From Apostichopus californicus (lineage: Eukaryota; Echinodermata; Holothuroidea; Aspidochirotida; Stichopodidae), in assembly GCA_020650975.1 (NCBI GenBank), contig JAIPMN010017820.1, forward strand, positions 1 through 20,390: a stretch of DNA of 20,390 nucleotides, in the 5' to 3' direction. The position numbers and the translations under genes were made by a program. Below the pieces are notes generated by a model. The model had not been told where the DNA came from. It worked only from the letters and a program-made list of their open reading frames with translations, and searched no databases. Every line of letters starts with the position of its first letter. Position 1 is the stretch's first letter. Shown here piece after piece: positions 12,101 to 19,016 of the stretch.

Positions 12101-15100
12101 TTCAAATTTGTTTACCATTTTGACAATAATTTCAATTGACTATAGTGATCGTGGCAGCTCCCCACGTATGTACTATGTGAGCACTGCAGCATTGCAACAG
12201 TATAACAGAAAGTCCTTGTTTTTCAAACAGAACTTTTTATAACTTAGGCCTTATATAGCAGCCATATGATACTGTTAGGCTACGCTTTGGCAAGCTTCAA
12301 TTGGGAATTATTGTGGGTTCTATGTATCATCCTACCGGTGCTTTACCACCACTTAAGTGTAGAGGCTCCTTAATTACTTTTACTTCTTAGTTACTCCTTT
12401 CCTCCACCTCCCGCCCCCCCCCCTCCCCCCTCTGATGCAAATGAATATTTATGAAAGGTAGTGATACTTTAATAGCATCATACTGAATTTTTGAGACTAG
12501 TCTGCATAATAAATTTCAATTGCTTGTACACTGCAAACAAATGGATGGTGAGGGGAGGTTTCAAACCTAAAAGTATGGAAGAAGGGTAGAGGGTCTAGTA
12601 AGGTCTTCCACACTGTACTATGATGCTACTGCATCTACAGTGCTACAAACTTACTTTAATATTCAATAGGATTTGGAACTATTTTTCTCAGAATTTTCTA
12701 TTTTTCCTCCAGTTCATACTGTAGTTACCTTGGAGTCATTCCACATGTCTTGTCTACACAACCATTCTTAATAACAAAGTTGAAGGTCAGCAACTTTGTG
12801 ATCTACTTCAGTCTACTATAGAAATTAGCATGAATAGATATGTCATAGATGGCTTCTATTGTTATTGAATTATCTATGCAAAGGATCTATAGATGCAAAG
12901 GGATTGGTTGTCTGAAGGGAACAAATTGCAATGTTTGACATTGGCCATACCTTTCCTATTAGACATTACCAGCACATAGCAATTCACAAATCACAAGGCC
13001 ATCCTTTCTTACAAGAACAATAACACAAAAAAAAAAAAAACCAGAGCTCTGGTATTTATGTAAATAAGTGTCTTCCATACAGATAGAGAAAAAAAAGAAA
13101 TCAAAAATAAAAATCTTGGTTCTGTAAATTCCTGTGTGTTGCCAACCTTCTCACTCCACCAATTGCCTGTACTTGCATACATGATGTAGTACAAAGAAGT
13201 ACACTTGAACTTGTGATAAATTTCTGATGGTGTGTGCTGTATGGCAGACTGTTAATAACGTGCCACATATTTTGGTGTGACAACGAAACTCAACTTTACA
13301 AGCTATAGAATCTTACATAAAGGTTAAATACAAACACAGCCCAAAAAATGCGCGGGCTGTATACTGGCTAAATGCCAATGTATTTTGCCGTTTGCCAATA
13401 TATCATAACAAGCACTGGCATTATATTTCTTCCTGTAGACATTTTAAGAACATAAAACATGTATGGTAAGTCAGTTAACAATCATCAGTGAAAGAATGCA
13501 CTTTTTGTTATACCAGCAAACTGCAAAATGTACTGAAATTTAGCCAATAAAAAGCTTGAATTTCAAGGCCTGAACTATGTAGTGGAAAGTCAAGTAGATT
13601 AGAACATTGCAGGAATTGAATATAGTATAAAAGGATAAATGTAATCTAACACTCTGAGGAGAATAAAAAAAATAATAATATTAATACTTTTAACTTGAAT
13701 TTGTCTGGCAAGAAGTCCTTACAGAGCTAATGCTCTGACTTTTAGAAGACAGAAGAGCTGGTATCCAAGGAAGTTAACCGAATAATCCTTGATGAAACAG
13801 TTTTAATGTTAAAACAGATGTCATATTTTAACCTTGTATGACTGGAATAGCTGACTACATTCATCAGCAACTCCACTCAACAACACTGCATGCCAGTAAT
13901 GTTGAACATGGCTAAAACATCTAGCTGGTGGTGATTTTTAGTTTTTACACTAGGACCTTTCTAATATCACGCAGCATCTGACCACTTTCTCAAATTACTA
14001 TTAAGCTCAAGGCTTTCTCATTGATCATTACTACACAGCTGCAATGATGGACAAAGTTGTTCCAAAACCAGTGAACAAACAGACGATATGCAATGATTGA
14101 ATGTTCAACGAATTCATAACTGCAACTGGTTCAATGTTTACTATTGAGGTCTGTGTCAGTAACTATAGGGTACCAGAAGAACTGTAAGTTGTTTGGCTCT
14201 TCTTTACAGTACAAGAAGCACTGGGCTGACTCAGGATAAATACTGTCAAAGATCTGCTACGTAATTAATACAAAGGGGAATATTCACTTATCTGTTATTT
14301 ACACCGCACAAGCACAAGCTAAGCACAATTGGCACCTTGCTATACAAACTGTGCAAAGGTGTATGTATACACAATGTGACATTGTAGACAGAACCATTGT
14401 ATTTTTAAATTCTGCTCAAGACAAACTTCTGAGTCTACAAAAGTAACAAAACTTCTATGTTTACAAAATTTGAACACTAGTTGTTCCCTGCATATTCCCA
14501 GGATTTTGTCTGGAACAAATAAAATGTACAGGGCAACAAATCAAGACCTGCTTCCACGAAAATGGTGGTTTTCAATGACAAATTCCGTGAGGTCATAAAG
14601 GAAAGGCCGAGCTTCTGAGGTTTATCAGCTTAAACAAGCAGCTGAAGTTATTGACATAAGGTGCTCAACAAATTAATTCTGTGATTAATCCACAAGATCA
14701 ATAGGCAGAAAAGATGCCCAGAGTATTAAAGACACACATGTATCATGTGACATGTGTCATAAATTCTCTACTAACTATTTCAGCTGAAAGGGAGAATGGA
14801 ATTATTCAGACTTTGGTGAATATATGATAGCATGGTTTTGTATCAACTAGCTGGAATGTTGAGTACTTCATGTATTGATATTACTTTCTCTGATTAAGCA
14901 AACATGTTCAACTCAGTTCAAATTTCTTTCTCATAAACTGTGCAAGATTTTTTAACAAACATAGACAGCGCCCGAATCTTGAGCAAATTTTTAACTATAT
15001 ATTCCGATCATCCAAGACAGTTCTGTTCGAAGAACTAAATGCAGCTTCAAATGGTGGTCGACTACTGTAGTACGGTCGTTATTCAGATTCCATTGTAACT

Positions 15101-16291
15101 TATCACTCCGAATAGGTTAAACGATAATTGGTGGCGCCTTATGTCACTTTTTCGAGATAATGAAATAAAGCCAAAAAAAGTTGCAGGCCTATGATCATAT
15201 TGCCCAAAGCTGGTGTTCTATTCACTAACCCCACAAATCATCCCTAATTTCACCTTTTACACAGTTCCGCCAGACTACTAGGACCGCATTCATGACAGAA
15301 ATGGGACAGAGCATCATAGATGCTTTGCACGATGCTTGATTAATTGATACAAGCCTTGGATTCAGATGTGAGTCACACTTGAACTTTCATTGTTATATGT
15401 CAGTATCCCTATTTATATATTATAGGGGAAAGGTTCCATTTTCCATTGTAACTATGTACATTACAAACATATAGTCACGCCACAGGACAAATGTTTAAAT
15501 GTAGTCCCATAATCAGACACGATATACATTGCAAATTGTACAGTACAGGGCTATATCGCATCTGTATGTTAGAGCTATGCAAAATTACATAATTGTCCTG
15601 AATATTAAGCAGTGGCCAGTCAAAAGTATGTATGAAGTTACTAACACATGGCATTCAACAGATACCTTTGTTATGTTTACAAAACACGCCTCTATAAATA
15701 TGAACATGTACACCCTAAAACGTGTTGTGCTAATTCTTTGTGAAAGGGATCAATTCAGTGGAAAGCCATGTATTACCAACATAATTATTGTATCTGTAAC
15801 GCTGAAGGGAACCTTTCAATCTGCACTGATGCTTTAGACTGTCATGCATGGTGGCATCAGTTTTTGCAACAACTGGGGCTTCTTTTTCGTGTTGTAAAAT
15901 GGTTCATTCTTGATGTATTATATTCGTAAAAATCCTGAATGCCCTAGCCTAGACCAGTAAAAACGTTAGCCTTTGTTTGTGTAGCTACAAATCTCTAGTG
16001 CAGATTTTTATACGTAGCTATACGTTACCGGCGAATTTACACAGACTGGGACATACAGTGCACTAATGAAAGTAACCCTCGTTTTGTTTTCTCTAACGTG
16101 AAACTTAGGCCTAGGCCAGAGCCGTATACGACTCCGGCCTATGTGTCGAATGTTATCATTTGTGAGTCAACAGTAGCCATAAGCGATCAAAAAGAGTTCT
16201 TAACACGTTAAATAACAATATTCAAATGAATAAATATGTACCTGATCAGTTCTCCAGCTCTCTGTACCTGAGCTTCTGCGGCCGACATCAT
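57..16291 (-). CDS. SDR42E1: SDR42E1-like extended short-chain dehydrogenase/reductase, 10 exons, C-terminus off the window
   Basis: Joining ten minus-strand exons gives 330 residues with no stop and compatible phase at every junction. Order of motifs: TGGAGCFG (residues 32-39, Rossmann nucleotide-binding glycines), D57 after strand 2 (an acidic residue that usually means NAD(H) preference), GDIR (74-77), [11 protein letters not shown] (92-102), VYTST (135-139), catalytic YSRTK (168-172, YxxxK), IYGRGEQR (203-210), [13 protein letters not shown] (238-250) and a hydrophobic stretch at about 294-311. This order is that of the 3-beta-HSD/NSDHL-like extended SDRs, and SDR42E1 is the best match by recalled motifs. 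The family oxidises or reduces sterol-like hydroxyl/keto groups with NAD(P); the physiological substrate of SDR42E1 is not firmly known. The hydrophobic segment suggests membrane attachment, as in relatives. Vertebrate SDR42E1 is about 390 residues, so roughly 60 C-terminal residues should lie left of position 57. SDR42E2 or another 3-beta-HSD-like paralogue cannot be excluded without alignment. Confidence 0.9.
131..930 (-). other. Intron 9 of the SDR42E1-like gene
   Basis: An 800-base GT-AG intron of phase 1. Apart from AT-rich sequence nothing recognisable is seen. An open frame on the plus strand at 218-559 is hydrophobic but matches no family and is treated as chance. Confidence 0.85.
931..1060 (-). 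CDS. SDR42E1: SDR42E1-like exon 9 (GEAYIITD, start of membrane segment)
   Basis: A 130-base exon encodes residues 263-305 plus one base of Ala306. The chosen acceptor is cctcactcag|GCAGG; the alternative AG four bases further in would break the frame. Donor ATAG|gtgagg. [14 protein letters not shown] matches the GxxYFISDxxPVN segment of the family, and the exon ends in the hydrophobic run [13 protein letters not shown] (293-305), probably the first half of a membrane-associated segment. Confidence 0.92.
1061..2127 (-). other. Intron 8 of the SDR42E1-like gene
   Basis: A phase 0 GT-AG intron of 1,067 bases. It holds a diverged duplication at 1240-1430. Nothing else is recognised in 1431-2127. 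Confidence 0.85.
1240..1430. repeat. Two diverged tandem copies of a ~110-130 bp sequence
   Basis: CACCAGACTGACCCAAGAGG at 1240 recurs as CACCACACTGACCCAAGTGG at 1349, each followed by GTTCCCA, ATGT and then a TTGCA/CTGCA core. Both copies carry a downstream ATGCAAAC (1295 and 1422). The differing spacings (109 and 127) show later indels. The repeat family is not recognised. Confidence 0.7.
2128..2265 (-). CDS. SDR42E1: SDR42E1-like exon 8 (substrate-side domain, HIDNL motif)
   Basis: The exon has 138 bases (46 codons, residues 217-262), phase 0 at both ends, with acceptor tctgtcaacag|TTG and donor TCT|gtgagt. It encodes [13 protein letters not shown] and then [18 protein letters not shown], the conserved VHVDNLxxAHxLA signature at the start of the C-terminal substrate-binding part of 3-beta-HSD-like SDRs. 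Family members usually have VEFVH before this site; here it is LSSRVH. Confidence 0.94.
2351..2438. repeat. Short tandem/interspersed repeat built on ATAATTAGTGCA
   Basis: The word ATAATTAGTGCA or close variants (ATTTAGTGCA, AATTAGTGCA) occurs five times in under 90 bases, alternating with GCATTTATCAT. It is local slippage-type repetition inside intron 7, about 90 bases upstream of exon 8 on the transcript. Confidence 0.75.
3513..3539. repeat. Perfect 12-bp inverted repeat with 3-base loop
   Basis: GATATCCAGGGA (3513-3524) is followed by ACG and its exact reverse complement TCCCTGGATATC (3528-3539). It sits 40 bases after a G-run inside intron 7. Either strand could fold into a tight hairpin. 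Confidence 0.9.
4957..4982. repeat. 10-bp inverted repeat with 6-base loop
   Basis: TCCTTTCTAT (4957-4966), loop CGGTCA, then ATAGAAAGGA (4973-4982) is a perfect inverted repeat in intron 7. No function can be assigned. Confidence 0.8.
5277..5291 (+). mobile_element. Possible hAT-like left terminus
   Basis: CAGAGGTCTGCAAAG, followed by GCCCACGACCC a few bases later, resembles the CAGxGGTxTxCAAA terminus and CGCGACCC subterminus of non-autonomous hAT elements. It falls where the ~69-bp satellite is broken. No matching right terminus or 8-bp duplication was found near 5580-5632, so a truncated copy or coincidence remains possible. Confidence 0.4.
5345..5562. repeat. ~24-bp C-rich minisatellite, about nine copies
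   Basis: The unit is close to CCCCACCCCTCAGAGTCAAA followed by GCTA, repeated about nine times with lengths of 23-25 bases. Outer copies are the most diverged. On the transcribed (minus) strand it reads as repeated GGGGTGGGG, so the intron 7 RNA could form G-quadruplexes. An open frame across it is a by-product of the repeat and not a gene. Confidence 0.92.
6490..6572 (-). CDS. SDR42E1: SDR42E1-like exon 7 (IYGRGEQR motif)
   Basis: The 83-base exon completes Asp189 and encodes residues 190-216, ending FPQVM. Acceptor tttatctaaag|ATG, donor ATG|gtacga. [13 protein letters not shown] corresponds to the LRPxGIYGPGEQR segment that closes over the cofactor in 3-beta-HSD-like enzymes. Here Ala-Val replaces the common Pro-Ala/Gly, and Arg206 stands where Pro is usual. 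The acceptor has a modest pyrimidine tract, but both phases fit exactly. Confidence 0.9.
6573..7181 (-). other. Intron 6 of the SDR42E1-like gene
   Basis: A 609-base phase 1 GT-AG intron. Its main content is a tRNA-derived SINE-like sequence from about 6833 to 7080. Confidence 0.85.
6833..6897 (+). mobile_element. tRNA-derived SINE head
   Basis: TTAGGAGTGTTAGCCGG looks like a degenerate tRNA D-arm/box A. Next, CCTT-TCAATCAT-AAGG has the shape of an anticodon arm, and GGTCCCGAGTTTGAGTC matches box B with T replacing the usual C of GTTCGA. There is no intact acceptor stem, so this is a SINE head and not a tRNA gene. The body probably continues to about 7080, ending near a TACATGTACATATACAT-type tail; that end is an inference. 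It is antisense to the SDR gene. Confidence 0.6.
7182..7257 (-). CDS. SDR42E1: SDR42E1-like exon 6 (catalytic YxxxK)
   Basis: A 76-base exon encodes residues 164-188, beginning [14 protein letters not shown], plus one base of Asp189. Acceptor ttttttcag|CAC, donor AAG|gttagc. YSRTK (Tyr168, Lys172) is the SDR active-site YxxxK, and the following AEQ is the usual continuation in extended SDRs. The tail (LTHSGKKTK) is a variable loop in this family. Confidence 0.94.
7258..8065 (-). other. Intron 5 of the SDR42E1-like gene
   Basis: An 808-base phase 0 GT-AG intron. It holds a C-rich run (7388-7400) followed by T8 and a diverged tandem duplication (7421-7686). The rest is unremarkable; an open frame on the minus strand at 7684-7956 resembles nothing known. 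Confidence 0.85.
7421..7686. repeat. Two diverged tandem copies of a ~140-bp repeat
   Basis: Both copies run ACAAGGTTTT, then AGACTT, ACCTCAAxTGACCTTTCA, CTxCACAA, GTACTCAC and AAGCTTT. Copy 1 spans about 7421-7548 and copy 2 about 7564-7686. TGACCTTTCAC-type repeats are common in marine invertebrate genomes, but the family is not identified here. Confidence 0.7.
8066..8181 (-). CDS. SDR42E1: SDR42E1-like exon 5 (VYTST catalytic strand, GDESLPY)
   Basis: The 116-base exon completes Ala125 and encodes residues 126-163. It has acceptor attcctag|CTT and donor GAG|gtgagc. It contains [12 protein letters not shown], which supplies the catalytic Ser/Thr of the active site (within T137-T139), and [13 protein letters not shown], a stretch strongly like that of vertebrate SDR42E1 just before the catalytic Tyr. 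No catalytic position is visibly lost. Confidence 0.95.
8182..8919 (-). other. Intron 4 of the SDR42E1-like gene
   Basis: A 738-base phase 1 GT-AG intron, AT-rich, with no recognisable repeat or gene. Confidence 0.85.
8920..8977 (-). CDS. SDR42E1: SDR42E1-like exon 4 (VNVGGT helix)
   Basis: A 58-base exon encodes residues 106-124, starting [14 protein letters not shown], plus one base of Ala125. Acceptor tttgtcag|AGA and donor AAG|gttggt. It matches the helix after strand 4 in extended SDRs, where NVxGT precedes strand 5. Its one-base overhang fits the two-base start of exon 5. A/C-rich simple sequence on the plus strand lies about 40 bases upstream of the acceptor, making a T-rich run on the transcript. 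Confidence 0.9.
9017..9061. repeat. A/C-rich simple sequence
   Basis: Runs of AAC, AAAC and AAAAC, forty bases upstream of exon 4 on the transcript, where they form a T-rich tract that may assist acceptor recognition. Confidence 0.8.
10499..10519. repeat. Short (AAC)n run
   Basis: A-run followed by four AAC repeats within intron 3. Simple sequence only. Confidence 0.8.
10778..10873 (-). CDS. SDR42E1: SDR42E1-like exon 3 (GDIR and HIASYGMSG motifs)
   Basis: The exon is exactly 96 bases (32 codons, residues 74-105), phase 0 at both ends, with acceptor atttcag|GGC and donor ATG|gtaagt. It opens with GDIR, the adenine-contacting motif directly after KFIQ, and contains [11 protein letters not shown], the family version of the NxAx-type strand 4 region. 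HIASYGMSG is characteristic of the SDR42E group. Being a multiple of three, the exon could be skipped without a frameshift, but that would remove cofactor-site residues. Confidence 0.95.
10874..11743 (-). other. Intron 2 of the SDR42E1-like gene
   Basis: An 870-base phase 0 GT-AG intron. It contains a degraded tRNA-like head around 11316-11382 and a purine-rich stretch at 11166-11196. Nothing else is recognised. Confidence 0.85.
11316..11382 (-). mobile_element. Degraded tRNA-derived SINE head (candidate)
   Basis: Read on the minus strand, GGGGGTGGCGCAGTGCTAAC resembles the acceptor end and box A (TGGCGCAGTGG) of a tRNA-derived SINE. About 30 bases later, TAGATTTGAGTGC loosely resembles box B. 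The match to box B is poor and no body or tail is delimited, so this is tentative. Confidence 0.4.
11744..11912 (-). CDS. SDR42E1: SDR42E1-like exon 2 (Rossmann nucleotide-binding motif)
   Basis: The 169-base exon follows the acceptor ttcaacag and ends at CAG|gtgggt. After completing Arg17 it encodes residues 18-73. It carries the TGxxGxxG dinucleotide-binding motif as TGGAGCFG (32-39), then strand 2 as QVTLLDKAE, with Asp57 placed to contact the adenosine ribose, and ends in SIKFIQ, the usual lead into the GDIR motif. It is the most diagnostic exon for an extended SDR. Confidence 0.95.
12392..12433. repeat. Homopyrimidine, C-rich tract
   Basis: Over 40 bases that are almost only C and T, ending in C runs of ten and six. 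On the transcribed strand it reads as G runs of 6, 10 and 3 followed by GG pairs, with quadruplex potential in the intron RNA. Confidence 0.85.
16112..16141 (-). other. 13-bp hairpin just inside intron 1
   Basis: TAGGCCAGAGCCG (16112-16124), loop TATA, CGACTCCGGCCTA (16129-16141). In the gene's own sense, UAGGCCGGAGUCG pairs fully with CGGCUCUGGCCUA, the two non-Watson-Crick positions being G-U. On the opposite strand they would be A-C mismatches. It begins 100 bases past the exon 1 donor. No function is known. Confidence 0.7.
16242..16291 (-). CDS. SDR42E1: SDR42E1-like exon 1 (start codon, N-terminal leader)
   Basis: It begins with two successive ATG codons (16286-16291) preceded by CCTTGCC and encodes [16 protein letters not shown] plus the first two bases of an Arg codon. 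It ends at a donor read as AG|gtacat. The phase (2) matches exon 2, whose first base completes Arg17. The leader is longer than in vertebrate relatives and has no motif, so the assignment rests on donor, phase and start codon. The reading frame stays open upstream, and a possible acceptor (ctgtcag|GTGC, exon edge 16308) means an earlier exon is possible. Another possibility is a start at 11956 just before exon 2, reading MLFLVTYCF, but that stretch looks like an intron polypyrimidine tract. Confidence 0.62.
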
Positions 16292-16308
16292 GGCAAGGAT
16301 CGTAGCAC

Positions 16309-16871
16309 CTGACAGCAAAACTTCAACAAATTGCTGAGCTCACAAGGCTGACATGAACATTATGCAGTGTACTGTACTATTTTGTCGTAAAAGCATTTAA
16401 CGGTAGCCGGTCATTATCAGCTCCAGTACACCTGTTTACCAAGTTAACCAGAATACCAAGGTACACAATATCAAGTTACCAGGTGCAGCCTGAGCTGGAA
16501 GACAAGATTTCCTAAACCAGCCGCTGTCAATTTGTGTAAAAAGTTACTGAAAAGTATCAATAAGACGGTAAGTTATCGTGAACGGAGTAAAATGGGGAAG
16601 GCCCTTTGTTCATTCAGCCACCTTTTTTTTTATAAATATGATCTGAGTATATTGAACAGAATATTAAAAGTACGTAACCCACATGGCATGCGTTCTTCTT
16701 TCTAAAACGCTGGTGGACAGGGCACAGGAGGCACGTTCTCAGAGTTTTGTGAGAACAAAAAAACCTCCAGTAAGAGTGCCCCTTTCCACAATTTAGAAGT
16801 GCTCCTTTTCAGTTTTTGATAATGAACAGTATCCTTTTCCATGATCATGTTGTTATTAAATATTAAGGGCC
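16309..16871. other. 5' flank of the SDR42E1-like gene, no gene seen
   Basis: This stretch should hold the promoter or a noncoding upstream exon. No TATA box or CpG-rich block is convincing. A small inverted repeat (GTTCTCA/TGAGAAC near 16736-16757) and a T9 run are the only structures noticed. Confidence 0.5.
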
Positions 16872-16935
16872 ATTATGTCCATAGGCGTAGGAGGCGGGGG
16901 GCTGGGGGGGCTGCAGCCCCCCAAACATATTTTTG

Positions 16936-17666
16936 GGTGAAAATTCGGGCAATATGCTGAGAATTTTTCGGGCACCTACTGGAAGAAGAATAATTTGCAG
17001 TAGGTTTTTCATTTTTTTTTGGTGAAAATTCGGCAATATGCTGAGAATTTTTCGGTCATCTACTGAAAGAATAATAATTTGCAGTGTGTTTTTCAATTTG
17101 TTGGTGAAAAATTCGGGCAATATGCTGAGAATTTTTTCGGGCACCTACTGAAAGAATAATAATTTGCAGTGTGTTTTTCAATTTTGTTGGTGAAAATTTG
17201 GGCAATATGCTGAGAATTTTTCGGGCACCTACCAGTGGCGGAGCGTCCATAAAGTCAGAGGGAGCTGATGCCCCCCTGACGGACTCAAATGGACTGCTGG
17301 CGCCCTTTTCAGCTTTTTACCACTTTTTACTTATTCGCGATTATTGACTTTTTTATTGCGCTCTCAAATACCTATTGACATTTGTCACATTTTGTTGGTG
17401 CAATTTTCTGACAAATGGCGATGACCCCTATTTATTCTTCGTTTATCTGCAAATTAGCAAGGCCTGGAAAGGGTCATTTCCGGCGATCTAGGGAGTATCT
17501 TTACTCAAAAAATGTCTGTACGCTCCGCGCCAACCTGTGGTGGCGCTCCGCTTAGATAGTGTCGAAAGCGCCCATACAGACTATTCTTTCCCCCATGACC
17601 AATACCCCTAGCTCCGCCACTGGCATCTACTGAAAGAAGAAGAATTTGCAATGTGTTTTTCGATGG
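16936..17666. repeat. Four tandem ~85-bp units within the outer transposon
   Basis: Units start at 16936, 17021, 17103 and 17189, each opening GGTGAAAATT and sharing CAATATGCTGAGAATTTTT, CTACTG, AATTTGCA and GTTTTTC. The fourth is split by the 390-bp inner element and resumes at 17631. Units are about 80-86 bases. Minus-strand open frames here, rich in KILSILPEF-like repeats, are produced by the tandem units and are not proteins. Confidence 0.92.
17233..17622. mobile_element. Nested non-autonomous hAT-like element, 390 bp
   Basis: Perfect 12-bp inverted repeats CAGTGGCGGAGC (17233-17244) and GCTCCGCCACTG (17611-17622) bound the element. Flanking 8-bp duplications GCACCTAC (17225-17232) and GCATCTAC (17623-17630) differ at one base. 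CAGTGGCG ends plus 8-bp duplications are typical of hAT elements. It has no coding capacity. Removing it with one duplication makes the fourth tandem unit of the outer element continuous, which confirms insertion into an existing copy. Confidence 0.9.
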
Positions 17667-17696
17667 TTAAACTTATATTATTATTATCATGATTGT

Positions 17697-17856
17697 TGTA
17701 ACGACTTTCCCAATAATTATAACCAATATGGAAGGGTAATAACACGGCATGTGATGTAATAACCGAAGAATGCCTATATGATATGCACATTCACATGTGG
17801 AACGCGCGCGGAGCGCGCAAAAAAATTTGGTTATATTTTTCGGGCAAGTCGTTACA
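17697..17856. repeat. Subterminal inverted repeat with GC hairpin in the outer transposon
   Basis: TGTAACGACTT (17697-17707) has its exact reverse complement AAGTCGTTACA at 17846-17856, and the match continues imperfectly inward through CCC and ATAACCAA. Between them lies GCGCGC-GGA-GCGCGC (17804-17818), a short all-GC hairpin. The block could be the fold-back right arm of the element or a third, very small insertion. Confidence 0.75.
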
Positions 17857-17899
17857 GCCCCCCCAAATCAAATGAGGTTCCTACGCCTATGATTATGTC

Positions 17900-18783
17900 A
17901 TGTGGTTGACAGGTTGAGAAACAAAAATAATGATATAATAAGGGCCTCTGTTGTTGACAAATGTAAAACACAAATTTAATTCCGATTCACGATTCGCCAT
18001 TTTTAAGGTTTCTTTTCACATGCAGTGAACATGACTAACTAACAAAGTTATTACACGCAATATATTCGACTCATCTTTCGATCCCCTCCCGACTCAGACA
18101 ACACCAACACACGCCCCACATTGACTATTGATATTTATACTTTCAATTGGAATCAATTGGAAGCCTAGTTTATAAACCATAGTAGAAAAAGTATGACAGC
18201 CTAGGTAGTGCACGATTTAGAAGAGATCTAATAAAAAAGAAAGTTTTGAGAAATAGATAAATTGAATATCAAATGAGTGGGGTAGGGGTCTGGTGTTAGA
18301 GTTGGAACACGGGGCCCTGTATCTGTGTCCTATACCATACCTAATGTAATGCGTTTCAACGTAATGCTGTCATGCGGAATAGAGGGGGTGATATTAAAAT
18401 GATGGCGTTTGCTAAGGATGGCATACATGTACAACGCAACACAAAAATGGCATGAATGTAGCTTTAATTAGAAGTTTCCTGCGATAAGAACACACACGGA
18501 TTATTTAATCCCCAGAGGCAGAAAGTACCCATTACCAGGTCAACGTTCTTACGCAGCAGTGTTGTATTGATCAATGACTCTAGCCATTATGAAGTAACAG
18601 GGCTTGGGAGTATTTTTTGTCATTCCAGAAATATAAGTGTCTGCTGTCTAGCCCCCAACTATATCACGCTATCATGGACAGTAGGGGCTATAGCGCTAAC
18701 AGAGGCTAAATCTCAAGCATTAGTACACAAATCTCGACTGTGTCCAAAATCTCACATTGACTGCACGTGTAACTAATCTAAAA
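17900..18783. other. Noncoding stretch between transposon and 96-bp repeat
   Basis: No gene or recognised repeat. A 69-codon plus-strand frame at 18567-18776 shows no domain and is taken as chance. Confidence 0.6.
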
Positions 18784-18879
18784 TAAGTCCAACAACACTG
18801 AGAGGTTGACAAAGTTTTCGCCCCCCACGGGAAAACGCAAAATCTTTTCGCCCCCAAATTAATACAACGTTTAGAGGGT
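18784..18879. repeat. 96-bp direct repeat, copy 1
   Basis: Identical to copy 2 except for one base (A versus C in AATTxATACAAC). The unit has two TTTTCGCCCCC boxes about 30 bases apart and a GTTTTC/GAAAAC inverted pair between them. Start-to-start distance to copy 2 is 233 bases. Confidence 0.95.
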
Positions 18880-19016
18880 ACATACAAATGTTATTACAAC
18901 CCCCTTTATCGGGCTAATTCCCTTGTTTAATGGGGGCAAGGGGCTCGTCAAGCATGTCAACTTTGCCAATTTTACACCCATTGACTTAGCACGTAAAACG
19001 ATTTTCAAAAAAAACC

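Larger units (their letters stand above)
11913..16241 (-). other. Intron 1 of the SDR42E1-like gene
   Basis: A 4.3-kb phase 2 GT-AG intron, the longest in the gene, assuming exon 1 is correct. It holds a C-rich tract (12392-12433), an A14 run (13027-13040), a small inverted repeat (14734-14757) and a hairpin (16112-16141). The stretch 13050-16100 shows no gene or recognised repeat; an open frame on the plus strand at 15529-15837 has no recognisable domain. Confidence 0.7.
16880..17891. mobile_element. Non-autonomous hAT-like DNA transposon (outer element), 1,012 bp
   Basis: The ends are perfect 13-bp inverted repeats, CATAGGCGTAGGA (16880-16892) and TCCTACGCCTATG (17879-17891). They are flanked by identical 8-bp target duplications ATTATGTC (16872-16879 and 17892-17899). 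An 8-bp duplication with a GGCGTAGG-type terminus fits the hAT superfamily. No transposase frame is present. Inside are an 18-bp G/C palindrome (16905-16922), four tandem ~85-bp units, a second inserted element (17233-17622) and a subterminal inverted repeat (17697-17856). Superfamily assignment rests on duplication length and end sequence only. Confidence 0.88.

Noticed and set aside
15529..15837. 102-codon plus-strand frame in intron 1
   Set aside because: No domain, no start context and composition typical of the surrounding AT-rich DNA.
16863..17250. Minus-strand open frames with repeated KILSILPEF-type peptides
   Set aside because: They arise from the tandem 85-bp units of the transposon; frames shift between units and no start or splice context supports a protein.
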